Of a stretch of 63,634 bases of DNA, positions 16,527-26,150 are shown piece by piece (position 1 is the first letter of the stretch; every line of letters starts with the position of its first letter). The notes under the pieces are model-generated. The model saw only the letters and a list, made by a program, of their open reading frames with translations. It was not told the origin of the DNA and searched no databases. This stretch comes from Gemmatimonadota bacterium (GTDB taxonomy: Bacteria > Gemmatimonadota > Gemmatimonadetes > Longimicrobiales > Gaopeijiaceae): contig JAJDUP010000039.1 in assembly GCA_022826565.1 (NCBI GenBank), positions 1 through 63,634 of the forward strand. The letters are read 5' to 3'. A program made the translations under genes and the position numbers.

Positions 16527-19500
16527 CTAACTCGCCCCTTGCAACAACTCCTGCAGTTCCTCCGTGCTCAGCCGCGCGGGGGAGTCCGCCCCCTCCAGCA
16601 ACCGGTCCGCGAGTTCCCGCTTGTGGCGGTGCAGTTCAACGATCTGCTCCTCGATGGTGCCCTTCGTGACGAGCCGGTAGATGGTGACAGGGCGGGTCTG
16701 GCCGATCCGGTGGGCCCGGTCGGAGGCCTGGTCCTCCGCGGCCGGGTTCCACCACGGATCCATGTGAATGACGTAGTCCGCCGCCGTCAGGTTGAGCCCC
16801 ACGCCCCCGGCCTTCAGCGAGATCAGGAAGGCGTCGCCCTCGCCCGCCTGGAACGCGGCGATGCGCTCGGCGCGCGCCTTTGCGGGAGTGGAGCCATCGA
16901 GGTACTGGTAGGGGATTCCGGACTCGGTGAGGTGCTCCTCGATGAGCTTGAGGTGGCGCACGAACTGCGAGAAGGTGGGCCAGTACCTGCAAGCGACGCT
17001 GGCCGGCCTGGGTCCCCCCGCTTGCCGGTCCACCCTCCCGCGCCAGGGCCTCCAGGTCGTCCGTCGCCCGCTGCCGCAGTGCCTCGTACAGGGCGGCCTC
17101 GTCGGGCGACATCTCGACGTGCAGGGTGACCTCGGTGCGCGGGGGCAGATCGTCGAGTACGTCGGCCTTGACCCGCCGCAGCACGAAGGGGGAAACCAGG
17201 CGGCGAAGGCGCGTCCGCGCGGCGGGGTCGCCGTCGCGTCCGATCGGCAGCGCGAAGTTCTCGCGGAAACGCTTCCGCGATCCCAGCATCCCCGGATTGA
17301 GAAAGCTGAAGAGGGAAAACAGATCGACCACGTTGTTCTGGATCGGCGTGCCGGTGGTGACGACCCGGAACCCCGCCTTGAGCTTGCGGGCGGCGCGGGC
17401 GCGCTTGGTGGCCGGGTTCCTGATGGCCTGCGCTTCATCGAGGACGACGGTGTCCCAGTCGATCGCGGCCAGCGCTTCGGCATCGATGCGCAGCAGGCCG
17501 TACGTGGTGATCACGACATCGAATGGGGCGAGGTCTTCGAGGCGGGCCGCGCGCGAGGCGGCGGGGCCGGTGTACGATCGCGTGTTCAGCGTCGGCGCGA
17601 AGCGGCGCGCCTCGTCGAGCCAGTTGGCGACGACCGATGTGGGCGCCACCACCAGCGCCGGGCCCTTCGCCGCGCGGTCGAGCAGCAGCGCAAGGGCCTG
17701 CACGGTCTTGCCCAGACCCATGTCGTCGGCGAGGCAGGCTCCCGCCCCCATGCGGCTGAGGCGCGCAAGCCAGCCGAAGCCTTCCTCCTGGTAGGGGCGC
17801 AGCTCGGCTTGAAGCGTACCGGGCAGGCGAGGCACGAAGGACCGTGCTTCGTTGAATCTGCGGCGCTGGTTGCGCCATTTCTCGTCGGCGGTGAGCTGCG
17901 TGCTGTCGAAGAAGTCCTGGAGCGTGAGCGCGGCCAGGCCGTGAAGGCGAACCCGCTTCTTGCCGCTGAACGCGGACACGCTGCGCAGATCGGCCAGCTG
18001 GCGGCGGAACGACGCGGTGAGGGAGACGAAGGCGCCCTCTCCGAGCGGTACGAACCGTGACGAAGGATTCCGGTCGATCAGTTCGAAGAGGGTGCGCAGG
18101 TCGAGGGCGTGGTCCGCATCGATATCGAGCGTGCCCGAGGCGCTGAACCAGTCCGCTGCCGCCTTGACCGAGAGCTGCAGCGACGATGTGTCCGCCCGCG
18201 CCAGAACCCGGAAGGGCTGACCCTTGGGCCACAGACAGCGGGCGTTCGCGGAATCGAGTTGGTCGATGAGCTCGAGGCAGTCGCCCGGATCGGCGAGGGT
18301 CAGCGACGCGTCCGGTCCGAGTGCCGACAACATGGGGCAGGCGATGGCCAGCTCCAACGCCGCCTGCACCTCGGCGTCGAGGTCGCGCCGTGCCTGAACC
18401 GCTCCCCCGTTCATCGTCGCGAAGGCTGTGGTTCCGCCAAGGCCCGGTTGAAAATACGTCCCGGAATCCGGCACCGGCTGGACCAGAAGGGTGACAGCCA
18501 ACCCCTGGCCGCTCGGCTCCAGCCGGACCCAGGGAACGGGATCGGCTTCGATCTGCGTTGCAACCGCAGCCGCGTCTCCGATGACGCCCTGCACCCGAAT
18601 CTCCCCGGCGAGCGCCGAGACCGCGTCAACGAGGCGGTCCCGGGCCTCGACGGGCAACTCGATGCCTCGCTCCGGTATGGCCGAACAGAGTGTCTTGTGG
18701 CCGGCGGTGAAGTGGGTCACCTCGAGGCGCACGTCGCTCATGAATTGAACATGGTGACTGTGCGGAGCGGCAACGTCGGCGTGCGGCGCGACCCGCACCT
18801 GGAGCACTCCGTCCTCTTCCTCCAGCAGCAGTTCCGGGTCGCGGCGCACCACCTCAACCGGGTCGCCCGCTTCGTTGAAGACATGGGGATGGCCCGCCAA
18901 TGCGAACACCCCGGAGGTGGGCAACTCGTACTCGGGCCGGCCTCTCCAGCGATAGTTGTGTTGAACGATCTCTCCCGCAGCGGCCCGATCCTGGTCGATG
19001 AGGAAGTCCATTCTCACGGCTTGTGCCTGCAGCCTCTTCAGCGCGACCGCGCGGCCCTTGCTCCACTTTCCGTTCTTGTATCCACGCTGCTCCCTGGGCG
19101 ACGCCGTGACGTCTCCGTAGTCGTCGATCGCCAGGATCCATGCCAGGCGTCGTTGCGGAGCGCCCCCGGCCTTCTTGCGTTTCCGTCCCTTCTTCCGCGT
19201 CTCGTGAGCGACCTGTTCGATCCCCTGGAGGATGTACTCCCACTCCGGCACGGGGGTGACGAGCGAGGCAAGCGAGGCCGTGCCCATCTCCTCGTGCATC
19301 GCCGCGGCGAACTCCGCAGCCGTGGTTGCGTCATCCCTGGCGGGAAGCCCGAGCATCTTCCACAGTTCGATCTCCTCACGCCCGCAGGCGCGCCACCACC
19401 GCGCGCACACCCCCAGGCACTCGGTCCCCATCCACCTGTATCCGTTGCCGGCTGCCTTGGCTCCGAAGTGAAGCAGGGTGGCAAAGTCATTGCTATCCGC

Positions 19501-20595
19501 GGGCTCGGGAAACTCACCGGTCCAACAAGCCGCCAGTCCTTCGAAGAGGAGGCCGATGCTCGCCTCCCGGGCGTGGTGGTGCCAGACCATGCCGCCTCCG
19601 CCACGGATATGGTCGGCCAGGTCGACCACTTCGAGCACAAGACGATCGGCTTCAACCTGCCGCGCGACCTGAATCAGGTGTTTCAGCCTGGCCGCGTGGG
19701 CCGGCGAGTGGTCCCTGACCAGCGAAAGCAGCGACAGGGTGAAGGCACCGCACAGGGGAAAGACGTTGCGCTTGCGGGTTCCCGCCTTCTCGCACGCGAT
19801 GGCCTCGTCGATGTACCTGATGGCCTCCGCGTCATCGCCGCAGAGCGTGGCCACGAGAGCACGGGTGGACGCCAGTCCGGTGCGCGCGGGCTTGCTGTCG
19901 CGCAGGTCCTCCGGGAGCTCGGCGAACACGGCCAGGGCGTTGTCGAAGGCGCCCTGCATGACGTGGACCAGCGCCACGCCGGCCGCGTGAACCGCCCGGT
20001 CGGCGCGGCTGGCGGCATACGCTTTCAGAATCGGCCCGGGCCGTTCGGCCGTCCGCACGACTTCGGCGAAGCAGCCGGTGAACGCCGCGTCGGTGTACCG
20101 TTCAGGCAGCCTGGACAGGACGCTCTTGACCCCGGGGTGGACCAGCCAGCGCCATTCGTCCGCGTCGATGTCATCCAGCTCGCGGTCGATCCGGACGAAC
20201 CGCCGCGCCACGGTATGGTTGCGCAGTGCCATCGCCCTGTCCTGTGCGTCGGCGGTCCAGCGTGCCGGGTAATGGTGGCGGAAGGCCTTCTCGATCCTGA
20301 CGAGGCGGCGTTGCCGGTAGGCTTCCAGCGTCAACCAGGGCGCCCACTGTCCGGCCGCGATCAGCTTTCCGCGGACCCGGGACTCGTATGCGATGCCCGC
20401 CGCGACCACGGCCTCGCATGCAGTCCTGTGATTCTTGAGGCCGATCGCCCGGCGTCCGTGCTTGAACTTCGCCCGGCCCAGCACGTGAGCCAGCTGTGAC
20501 GGTGTGAGGGTGTGCGGAAACACGACCCCGAACGTCATGGCGACGAGGCGCTCGACCGGTTTCAGAGAGCGGTAGGGCTCGAAGAAGTCGGACAT
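16527..20595 (-). pseudogene. SNF2/SWI2 helicase broken by internal deletion and frameshift
   Basis: A bacterial SNF2-family ATPase read from ATG 20595. It has a long N-terminal region (about 860 residues) and the SNF2 associated region, then the ATPase lobe with DDMGLGKT (Walker A), VLDEAQAIRNP (DEAQ box) and TGTPIQNN. At about 16975-16985 the frame changes. Upstream the protein reads RRLQVLA; downstream, in another frame, it resumes TFSQFVRHLKLIEEHL, GVGLNLTAADYV and DRAHRIGQTRPV to the stop at 16527. Comparison with the family shows roughly 40-45 residues (the Cys-bearing linker up to the ALVFSQF strand) missing at the junction. A deletion of ~130 nt plus frameshift therefore separates the two helicase lobes. 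It could also be an assembly error. SNF2 proteins of this type often sit in defence islands. Confidence 0.8.
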
Positions 20596-20616
20596 TGGGG
20601 GGAACGCTGACTCCGT

Positions 20617-20763
20617 GTGGTCGTGGACCACTTTGTCCAGGCAGCCCTGCTGGATCGACTCGAGGAGCTTGAGGACATCGACGATCTCAAGCTAATTCGA
20701 CACGGGCCCACGCGGCTGTTGGCCGGTGTGATTCGGGAGCTCCAGCTCGATGGCACACTATGA
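20617..20763 (+). pseudogene. Relic of a RelB/Phd-type antitoxin (C-terminal part)
   Basis: From GTG 20617, just after an in-frame stop, 48 codons read ...LLDRLEELEDIDDLKLIRHG...VIRELQLDGTL. This resembles the C-terminal half of RelB-like antitoxins (LEDLEDIR..., ...VRRELGLD). The N-terminal DNA-binding part is absent. Its stop overlaps the start of a toxin-like fragment at 20750 by 14 nt, the usual antitoxin/toxin overlap. Confidence 0.45.
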
Positions 20764-20808
20764 GGTCGAGGTCTCCCGCACGGCGGAGAAGCGGCGGGTC
20801 GCGTTGAT
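20750..20808 (+). pseudogene. Relic of a RelE/ParE-type toxin (N-terminal part)
   Basis: ATG 20750 begins MAHYEVEVSRTAEKR, the characteristic first strand of RelE-superfamily toxins (YEV.FSRTAEKDL). Similarity ends within 20 codons. The open frame then drifts through non-homologous sequence and fuses by chance into vapB at 20912. It probably is a 3'-deleted toxin. Confidence 0.5.
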
Positions 20809-20886
20809 TGACGGATTCTCGGACAATGGACAACATAGGCAGCCATGCCAGCTTCCGGGATGGATCATGCCCACATTGCCATATCG

Positions 20887-20903
20887 CCATACACCCTGTA
20901 TGG
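20887..20903. promoter_or_regulatory. Palindromic operator upstream of vapBC
   Basis: CCATACA-CCC-TGTATGG is a perfect 7-bp inverted repeat ending 8 nt before the vapB ATG at 20912, preceded by a further CCATAT half-site. The placement fits the VapBC autoregulatory operator and the shape resembles the element at 16389-16419. Confidence 0.6.
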
Positions 20904-20911
20904 TCTTCTGT

Positions 20912-21151
20912 ATGAAAACCACGCTGAACATCAACGACACAGTCATGCGGCGGCTGAAGGAAGAGGCGGTCCGCCGTCGGACCACCATGTCTGCCCTGGT
21001 GGAGGCTGGCCTGCGCCAGGTGCTGGCCGATCCGGATGCAGCGGACACCGATTCCAGTCCCATGTCGCCGCTACCCACCTGGAAGAGCGGTGGACAGCGG
21101 GTGGACATTTCGAATCGTGAAGAGCTCTTCGGGGCGATGGAGGGCGAGTAG
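20912..21151 (+). CDS. vapB: VapB-type antitoxin
   Basis: A 79-residue antitoxin with an N-terminal ribbon-helix-helix DNA-binding domain (MKTTLNINDTVMRRLKEEAV... RTTMSALVEAGLRQVL) and a disordered C-terminal tail (PTWKSGGQRVDISNREELF) of the kind that wraps the toxin. It neutralises VapC and represses the operon. ATG 20912 is chosen from the family start; the longer frame from 20750 only adds the RelE relic. Its stop directly abuts the vapC GTG. Confidence 0.92.
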   Translation: MKTTLNINDTVMRRLKEEAVRRRTTMSALVEAGLRQVLADPDAADTDSSPMSPLPTWKSGGQRVDISNREELFGAMEGE

Positions 21152-21586
21152 GTGCTGGTATTCGACACGAACGTACTTCTCTACGCGGCCGACCAGGACT
21201 CGGAGCATCACGAACCCTGCCGCCGCCGCATCGAGCAGGCTCGCCGCAGCCCGTCTCCCGCATTCCTCACCTGGAACATCTGCTACGAGTTCCTGCGGGC
21301 CAGCACACACCGCTGGGTCTTCCGGTCACCGTGGACACCAGCAGAAGGGCGGGGATTCATCGCGGCGCTGGTGGGGTCGCCGGGGATCGCCCTGCTCCTG
21401 CCAACCCGCCGCCACTCTGCGGTGCTCGAGGAGACCGTGGCGGAGCTGCCGGACGTTCGTGGCAACCAGATGTACGATCTCCACACGGCGGTCCTCATGC
21501 GCGAGCACGGGGTGAGCAGGATCTGTACGCGTGATACCGGGTTCCACCGGTTTCCGTTTCTGACCGTGGTGGATCCGCTGAGGTAG
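21152..21586 (+). CDS. vapC: VapC-type PIN-domain ribonuclease toxin
   Basis: A 144-residue PIN-domain toxin. The acidic active-site residues are D5 (FDTN), E46 (CYEFLR), D109 (MYDLHTA) and D128 (TRDTGF), all present, so it looks active. VapC toxins cleave structured RNAs such as tRNA or the sarcin-ricin loop. Translation starts at GTG with zero spacing from vapB, favouring coupling. It is the only intact TA pair among several relics. Confidence 0.92.
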   Translation: MLVFDTNVLLYAADQDSEHHEPCRRRIEQARRSPSPAFLTWNICYEFLRASTHRWVFRSPWTPAEGRGFIAALVGSPGIALLLPTRRHSAVLEETVAELPDVRGNQMYDLHTAVLMREHGVSRICTRDTGFHRFPFLTVVDPLR

Positions 21587-21601
21587 GGGGGTGAGCACAT
21601 C

Positions 21602-22233
21602 GTGACCCGCGACTATACGCTCGGCGTGAAGGACTTTGGGCCTATCGCCGAGGCCCAGATTGAATTGCGCCCGATGACGGTGTTCGTGGGTCCGAGCAAT
21701 ACGGGGAAGTCGTACTTTGCAACATTGGCCTACGCATTGCATCGGTGCCTGCGGGACCCGAGGAAGTTCGTGGAACTGGGGGATTGGAAAGCACCTCACT
21801 TCCACCAGAATTGGTTTTCCTCACGGGTCCGCTGCTGGACCAACTTTGCTGGACTGTTCAGAGCTGGCTGTTGCACCCTGTTGGTGCTCCGATGGTTGAG
21901 GTGATTCGCCAGCTGGCGGGTGTCGTCAATTCGGGCGTGCGAGTGATTCTCACAACCCACAGCGAGTGGGTGCTTGAAGAACTGAGCAATCTTGTTCTCG
22001 CTTCCCAGCTCCCCGAGGAGAAGCGAAGTGAGCTTTTGCGTCCCACCCAGGCGCTTTCTCCCGAGGAAGTGGGTGTCTGGCTCTTCAAGACCGACGAAGC
22101 GAGTGGAGGATCGGTCGTGTCCGAGATCAAGCTGGAGGAATCGAACCTCTATTCGTCCAGCTTCGACGAAGTGGCTGCCGCCACCTACAACGATTGGGCG
22201 ACCATCGCGGATCTGTTGGAAGGAGCGCGATGA
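21602..22233 (+). pseudogene. Gutted AAA/OLD-like ATPase
   Basis: The 5' part (GTG 21602) encodes VKDFGPIAEAQIELRPMTVF and Walker A GPSNTGKS of an AAA_15/OLD-like SMC-type ATPase. After about 60 codons the homologous frame is lost. From about 21893, in another frame, the C-terminal end resumes: VRVILTTHSEWVLEELSNL and a DUF3696-like tail. The intervening several hundred codons, including the ABC signature and Walker B, are missing, so the gene carries an internal deletion with a frameshift. Such ATPases are sensor components of two-gene defence systems. The stop overlaps the next ATG by 4 nt. Confidence 0.78.
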
Positions 22234-22496
22234 CGCTGATCCCGGCGGTTCGCAATCAGCTTTCGACAGAGTGTCTTGCGAATCGCATCCGGAAGGGTCG
22301 TTGTGCGCTCACCCTGCATCGAGCACCGACCCACCGACTGATTGTGGACCTCGATCGCCCGGGCGCGCCTGTGGGTATCCATGAGCGCCGATGTGACTAT
22401 CTCTTCTTCGCCGAGGTCATGGGCGAGCAGGATTGGGTGGCACCGATCGAGCTGAAGAGTGGTGCGATCAAGGCCACAGAGGCTGCGGCCCTGTAA
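22230..22496 (+). CDS. PD-(D/E)xK-like small protein, probably truncated; partner of the gutted ATPase
   Basis: The 88-residue frame begins at ATG 22230, coupled (ATGA) to the ATPase pseudogene. It contains RRCDYLFFAEVMGEQDWVAP followed by IELKSG. The spacing of D56, E74 and K76 resembles a PD-(D/E)xK nuclease core. Proteins of this type next to OLD-like ATPases usually continue for another 60 or more residues, so this one probably ends prematurely at 22496. The nuclease role is inference; it has no partner left to act with. Confidence 0.5.
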   Translation: MTLIPAVRNQLSTECLANRIRKGRCALTLHRAPTHRLIVDLDRPGAPVGIHERRCDYLFFAEVMGEQDWVAPIELKSGAIKATEAAAL

Positions 22497-22571
22497 CTCG
22501 GCCGTGGCCGCAGCCTTCGAATGATATCAGTCCTTCCGAGCACCCTCCCGTAGCGGGTGTGCGTTTTCCAG

Positions 22572-22604
22572 GGAACTGTCAATTCTCTGGCAATTGACAG
22601 TTCC
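22572..22604. repeat. Perfect 13-bp inverted repeat (hairpin)
   Basis: GGAACTGTCAATT (22572-22584) and AATTGACAGTTCC (22592-22604) are perfectly complementary around a 7-nt loop CTCTGGC. It lies 32 nt beyond the stop of the VPS10-like gene on the minus strand and 75 nt beyond the PDDEXK-like gene. There is no T-tract on either side, so it is not a classical intrinsic terminator. It may be a transcript-end hairpin or a mobile-element end. Confidence 0.75.
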
Positions 22605-22635
22605 AGTGATCGCTCCGGTCAAGCAACCTCCCGCC

Positions 22636-25600
22636 TCACCCGGGGGGCACCCTCCTCCCGGGCGTCCACGGCGCCCCGGCCGCCTCCATGTCCGCCTCCA
22701 GCGCCGCCAGCGCCTCGTCCACCAGCGCCCGCAGCGCGATCGACACGCGCTGGAACCCGCCCCGCGCGATCTCGAAGCTCTCCCGCTGCGTGGCGGTCGG
22801 CTCCTGGCGCGTGTCCCAGTGCCCGCCGGCGACCTGGCCGAGGCGGCCCAGGATTGACGGCGAACTCGGTTCGTTGAGCGCGCCGCGCGCGGGATCGCCC
22901 TGCAGCCGCACCGCGATTCCGGCGAGCCGTCCCTCGATGCCTTCGAGGCGCGTGTAGAGGTCGTCGCCTGCGGCGGGGGTCTCGTCCAGGGCCGCGCGCA
23001 TGTGGCGGAGCCGGTCGCGCACCTGCCCGATCTCGGCGGCGGCGCTGCGGGCGTGGCGCAGCAGGTCGGCGGTCTCTTCCGCGAAAGCCATGGCGGCAGT
23101 GAAGTTCGTCCCCGCGTCGGCATTGGGCACGGCCTTCACCGCAAACCGCTGCGGCTCGCCGACCCGTTCCACACCAGCCTCCGTGATCAGCGCCATCTCG
23201 ACGGTGTAGTCGCCCGGCGGCGCCAGGGGGCCGCGCGGCGCGCCCGCCCACGGCGGCGAGAAGCCTGGCGGCGTGAGGTCGACGGGGTCGGGGGCGGGGC
23301 GGCGCAGGTCCCAGGTGACGCGGTGGAGGCCCTCGGTCGCGGGGCCCATGACGCGGCGCACGGGGTCGCCCACACCGTTGCGCACGAGCAGCGCCACGCG
23401 CGGTCCGCTCTCCAGCGCCTCGGCCCGGAGCGCGTCGTAGCCGGGGAAGGCGATGTCCTCGCCGCGCTCGGCCGCCGCGCGCTCGGCATCGCGCCGCGCG
23501 TCGCGTGCCGTTTCGGGAGGGTCCGCCAGCCAGTAGGTGAAGGTGGCGCCGAAATCGGGGTTGGGCGCGACGAACGAGGTCGTGCCCAGGGTCGGCTGGC
23601 CGGGTGCCTGCAGGGGGGCATTGGGTATGTACCACCAGGCGTCCCGCACGGGGAACAGGACCGCTCCTGCGGCAAGCGCGCCGCCGGCCATATCTCTCAG
23701 GGGCGCGTAGTCGTCGAGGACGTAGAAGCCGCGGCCGAAGGTTGCTCCCACCAGATCATCGTCTCGGCGCTGGATCTCCAGATCCCGGAACGAGATCGTG
23801 GGTGCGCCCGCACCCAGCCTGGTCCAGTTGGCGCCGCCGTCGAGGGTGGCGTAGATGCCGTTTTCGGCGCCGATGAAGAGCAGATCAGGGTCGACGTGGT
23901 CCTGCTCGACCGACCAGATGATGACGCCGGCAGGCAGGTTGCCCGCGATCGAACGCCAGGTGCGGCCGTGATCGCTGCTGGCGAAGAGGTAGGGGGTGTA
24001 GTCGCCCTCCTTGTGATTGTCGGCGGCGACGAAGACGGTCGCGGGATCGTGCTGGGACGCCTTGACGTCGTTCATGAAGGCGCGCTCGGAGACGCCGGGC
24101 AGGGGTGCGGCCCGGCGCCAGGTTGCGCCGCCGTCCTCGGTGGCCTGGACGAGGCCGTCGTCGGTTCCGGCATAGAGGACGTTCTCGTCGAGCGGGGACT
24201 CGGTGATGGCGGAGATGGTCGAGTACCAGGACATCGCGGTGTTGCCGTAGAGCGCGTCGACGCTGCGGACGCGCCCGGCCATGGGCAGCTCGTAGCGGTT
24301 GTCGTCGCGGGTGAGGTCGCCGCTGACGGCGGTCCAGGAGTTGCCGCGGTCGTCGCTCCGCCACACGCGCTGGGAGCCGTAGTAGATGCGGCCGTCGGCG
24401 TGCGGGCTGGCGATGACGGGGCTGTCCCAGTTCCAGCGCTCGGGCGGATCGCCGGGGGCGGGGAGCGGGCGGATGCCGATGAGCTCGTGGTTGGTCAGGT
24501 TGACGCGCTGGAGGTTGCCCTGCTGGGACTGGATGTAGGCGATTTCGGGCTCATTGGGATCGAAGGCGAGCGCGTAGCCGTCGGCGCCCATCGGGGCGTA
24601 CCAGTCGCGGTTGCGGACGCCCTCCATGTTCATCGTGCGCGAGGGGCCGTGGAGGGTGCCGAGGTCCTGCGCGCCGCCGAGGATGTTGTAGAACGGCACG
24701 GAGTTGTCGAGCGCGAGTTTGTAGAACTGCGAGATGGGCATGTTGGGGAAGTGCCGCCAGGTGGTGCCCTCGTCGAAGGTCTCGTAGAGGCCGGCGTCGG
24801 TGCCGGCGAGCAGGTGGCGGCCGTTGGCGGGATCGATCCAGAGCGCGTGGTTGTCGCTGTGCTTCTCGCGGCCGGTGCCCAGCTCGGTGAAGGTGGTGCC
24901 GCCGTCACGTGTGACGTGGATGAAGACGTCCATCTGGTAGACGAGGTCGGGGTCGTGGGGCGACGCCTCGATCTCCTGGTAGTAGTGCGGACCGGTGCCG
25001 CCAGAGATGTAGCTGTTGCGGCGCTCCCAGCTCTCGCCCCGGTCGGTGGAGCGGTAGAAGCCGCGGGTGTCGGGGCCGCCCTCGATGGTGGCGTAGACGA
25101 TGTCGCGGTCCGCGCCGGAGACATCGATGCCGATCTTGCCCATGTCGCCCGCGGGGAGCCCTGCGGTGACTTCGCGCCAGGTGCGGCCGCCGTCGGTGGA
25201 CTTGTGGATGCCGGAGCCCGGGCCGCCGGCGAGCAGCGACCAGACGGTGCGGCGGCGCTCGTAAGTGGCCGCGTACATGATGTCCGGGTCTACGGGATCG
25301 AGTTCGACGTCGGTCACGCCGGTGTTTTCGTCGACGGTGAGGACGGCGGTCCAGCTCTCGCCGCCGTCTTCGGTGAGGTAGAGGCCGCGCTCGCCGCCTG
25401 CGGACCAGAGCCGGCCCTCGGTCGCGACGAACACGGTGTTTCCGTCGCGCGGATCGATGAGGATCTTGCCGATGTGTTCGGAGGCGGCGAGTCCGAGGTG
25501 GTGCCAGGTGCGGCCGCCGTCGCGGCTGCGGTAGACGCCGTCGCCCCAGGCCACGTGGCGTCCGCTAACGTTCTCGCCGGTGCCGACCCAGATGACGTCG

Positions 25601-25992
25601 GGGTCGGAGGGGTCGATCGCGACGCTGCCGATGGAGTACGACGGCTGGTCGTCGAAGATGGGGGTCCAGGTGATGCCCGAGTTCGTGGTTTTCCAGACGC
25701 CGCCGGAGCCGACGGCGACGTACCAGGTGGTGGGGTCGGCGGGGTGGATGGCGATGTCGGCGATGCGGCCGCCCATGAGCGCCGGGCCGATTCCGCGGAG
25801 GGGGAGGCCTTGTGTGGCTTGTGAGATGAGGGCGGGGTTGGGCTGCGCGGCCTGGGCAGTCGCGCCGTGCGGGAAGGCGAGCACCGCGGCGAGCGCGGAC
25901 GCTGCGAGTGCGGCGGTGGCGGAGAAAGCGGAGATCATCGGACGGGTAAGGCGGTCGAACATGGGTCGCTCTGTGGTGCGGGACATGGGCAC
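22636..25992 (-). CDS. Giant exported Asp-box (VPS10/sortilin-like) beta-propeller protein (1)
   Basis: A 1118-residue secreted protein. After a signal peptide (hydrophobic ALAASALAAVLAFP, cleavage near ATAQ) it consists mainly of BNR/Asp-box repeats (S/T-x-D-x-G-x-T/S-W), e.g. SRDGGRTW, STDGGRTW, SDDRGNSW, TEDGGATW, SSDHGRTW, TLDGGANW. These form sortilin-like propellers up to about residue 780. The C-terminal third has an Ig-like segment and a helical region rich in Ala/Glu. Annotations of relatives call it glycosyl hydrolase, but no sialidase catalytic residues are evident. Start candidates are 25992, 25986 and 25962 (MFDRLTRPM); none has a strong ribosome site. It is paralogous to 32268-35390. 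Confidence 0.85.
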   Translation of the reverse strand: MPMSRTTERPMFDRLTRPMISAFSATAALAASALAAVLAFPHGATAQAAQPNPALISQATQGLPLRGIGPALMGGRIADIAIHPADPTTWYVAVGSGGVWKTTNSGITWTPIFDDQPSYSIGSVAIDPSDPDVIWVGTGENVSGRHVAWGDGVYRSRDGGRTWHHLGLAASEHIGKILIDPRDGNTVFVATEGRLWSAGGERGLYLTEDGGESWTAVLTVDENTGVTDVELDPVDPDIMYAATYERRRTVWSLLAGGPGSGIHKSTDGGRTWREVTAGLPAGDMGKIGIDVSGADRDIVYATIEGGPDTRGFYRSTDRGESWERRNSYISGGTGPHYYQEIEASPHDPDLVYQMDVFIHVTRDGGTTFTELGTGREKHSDNHALWIDPANGRHLLAGTDAGLYETFDEGTTWRHFPNMPISQFYKLALDNSVPFYNILGGAQDLGTLHGPSRTMNMEGVRNRDWYAPMGADGYALAFDPNEPEIAYIQSQQGNLQRVNLTNHELIGIRPLPAPGDPPERWNWDSPVIASPHADGRIYYGSQRVWRSDDRGNSWTAVSGDLTRDDNRYELPMAGRVRSVDALYGNTAMSWYSTISAITESPLDENVLYAGTDDGLVQATEDGGATWRRAAPLPGVSERAFMNDVKASQHDPATVFVAADNHKEGDYTPYLFASSDHGRTWRSIAGNLPAGVIIWSVEQDHVDPDLLFIGAENGIYATLDGGANWTRLGAGAPTISFRDLEIQRRDDDLVGATFGRGFYVLDDYAPLRDMAGGALAAGAVLFPVRDAWWYIPNAPLQAPGQPTLGTTSFVAPNPDFGATFTYWLADPPETARDARRDAERAAAERGEDIAFPGYDALRAEALESGPRVALLVRNGVGDPVRRVMGPATEGLHRVTWDLRRPAPDPVDLTPPGFSPPWAGAPRGPLAPPGDYTVEMALITEAGVERVGEPQRFAVKAVPNADAGTNFTAAMAFAEETADLLRHARSAAAEIGQVRDRLRHMRAALDETPAAGDDLYTRLEGIEGRLAGIAVRLQGDPARGALNEPSSPSILGRLGQVAGGHWDTRQEPTATQRESFEIARGGFQRVSIALRALVDEALAALEADMEAAGAPWTPGRRVPPG

Positions 25993-26150
25993 GGCCTGCT
26001 CTGCAGGGTTGAGGTGCGGTGGGGGCAGGGCGCCGCGTGGGGTGGAGGAAATGGACCGCGCGCGGATCGGAGCCGCAAGGAGGGAAGTGGGTTCGCGTGT
26101 TGAGCGCTGGTTGCACTACGGCTCACACCGGCACTCGCTTAGAATGAAGC

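Noticed and set aside
18109..20499. A 796-codon open frame antisense to the SNF2 pseudogene
   Set aside because: Arg/Pro/Gly-rich shadow without motifs, while the other strand has unmistakable helicase motifs.
22572..22604. Rho-independent terminator
   Set aside because: The stem is not GC-rich and no run of T follows on either strand.
23002..25824. A 940-codon open frame antisense to the VPS10-like gene
   Set aside because: It mirrors a high-GC gene with strongly biased third positions, has no domain pattern and consists of Val/Gly/Ala/Asp repeats typical of antisense shadows.
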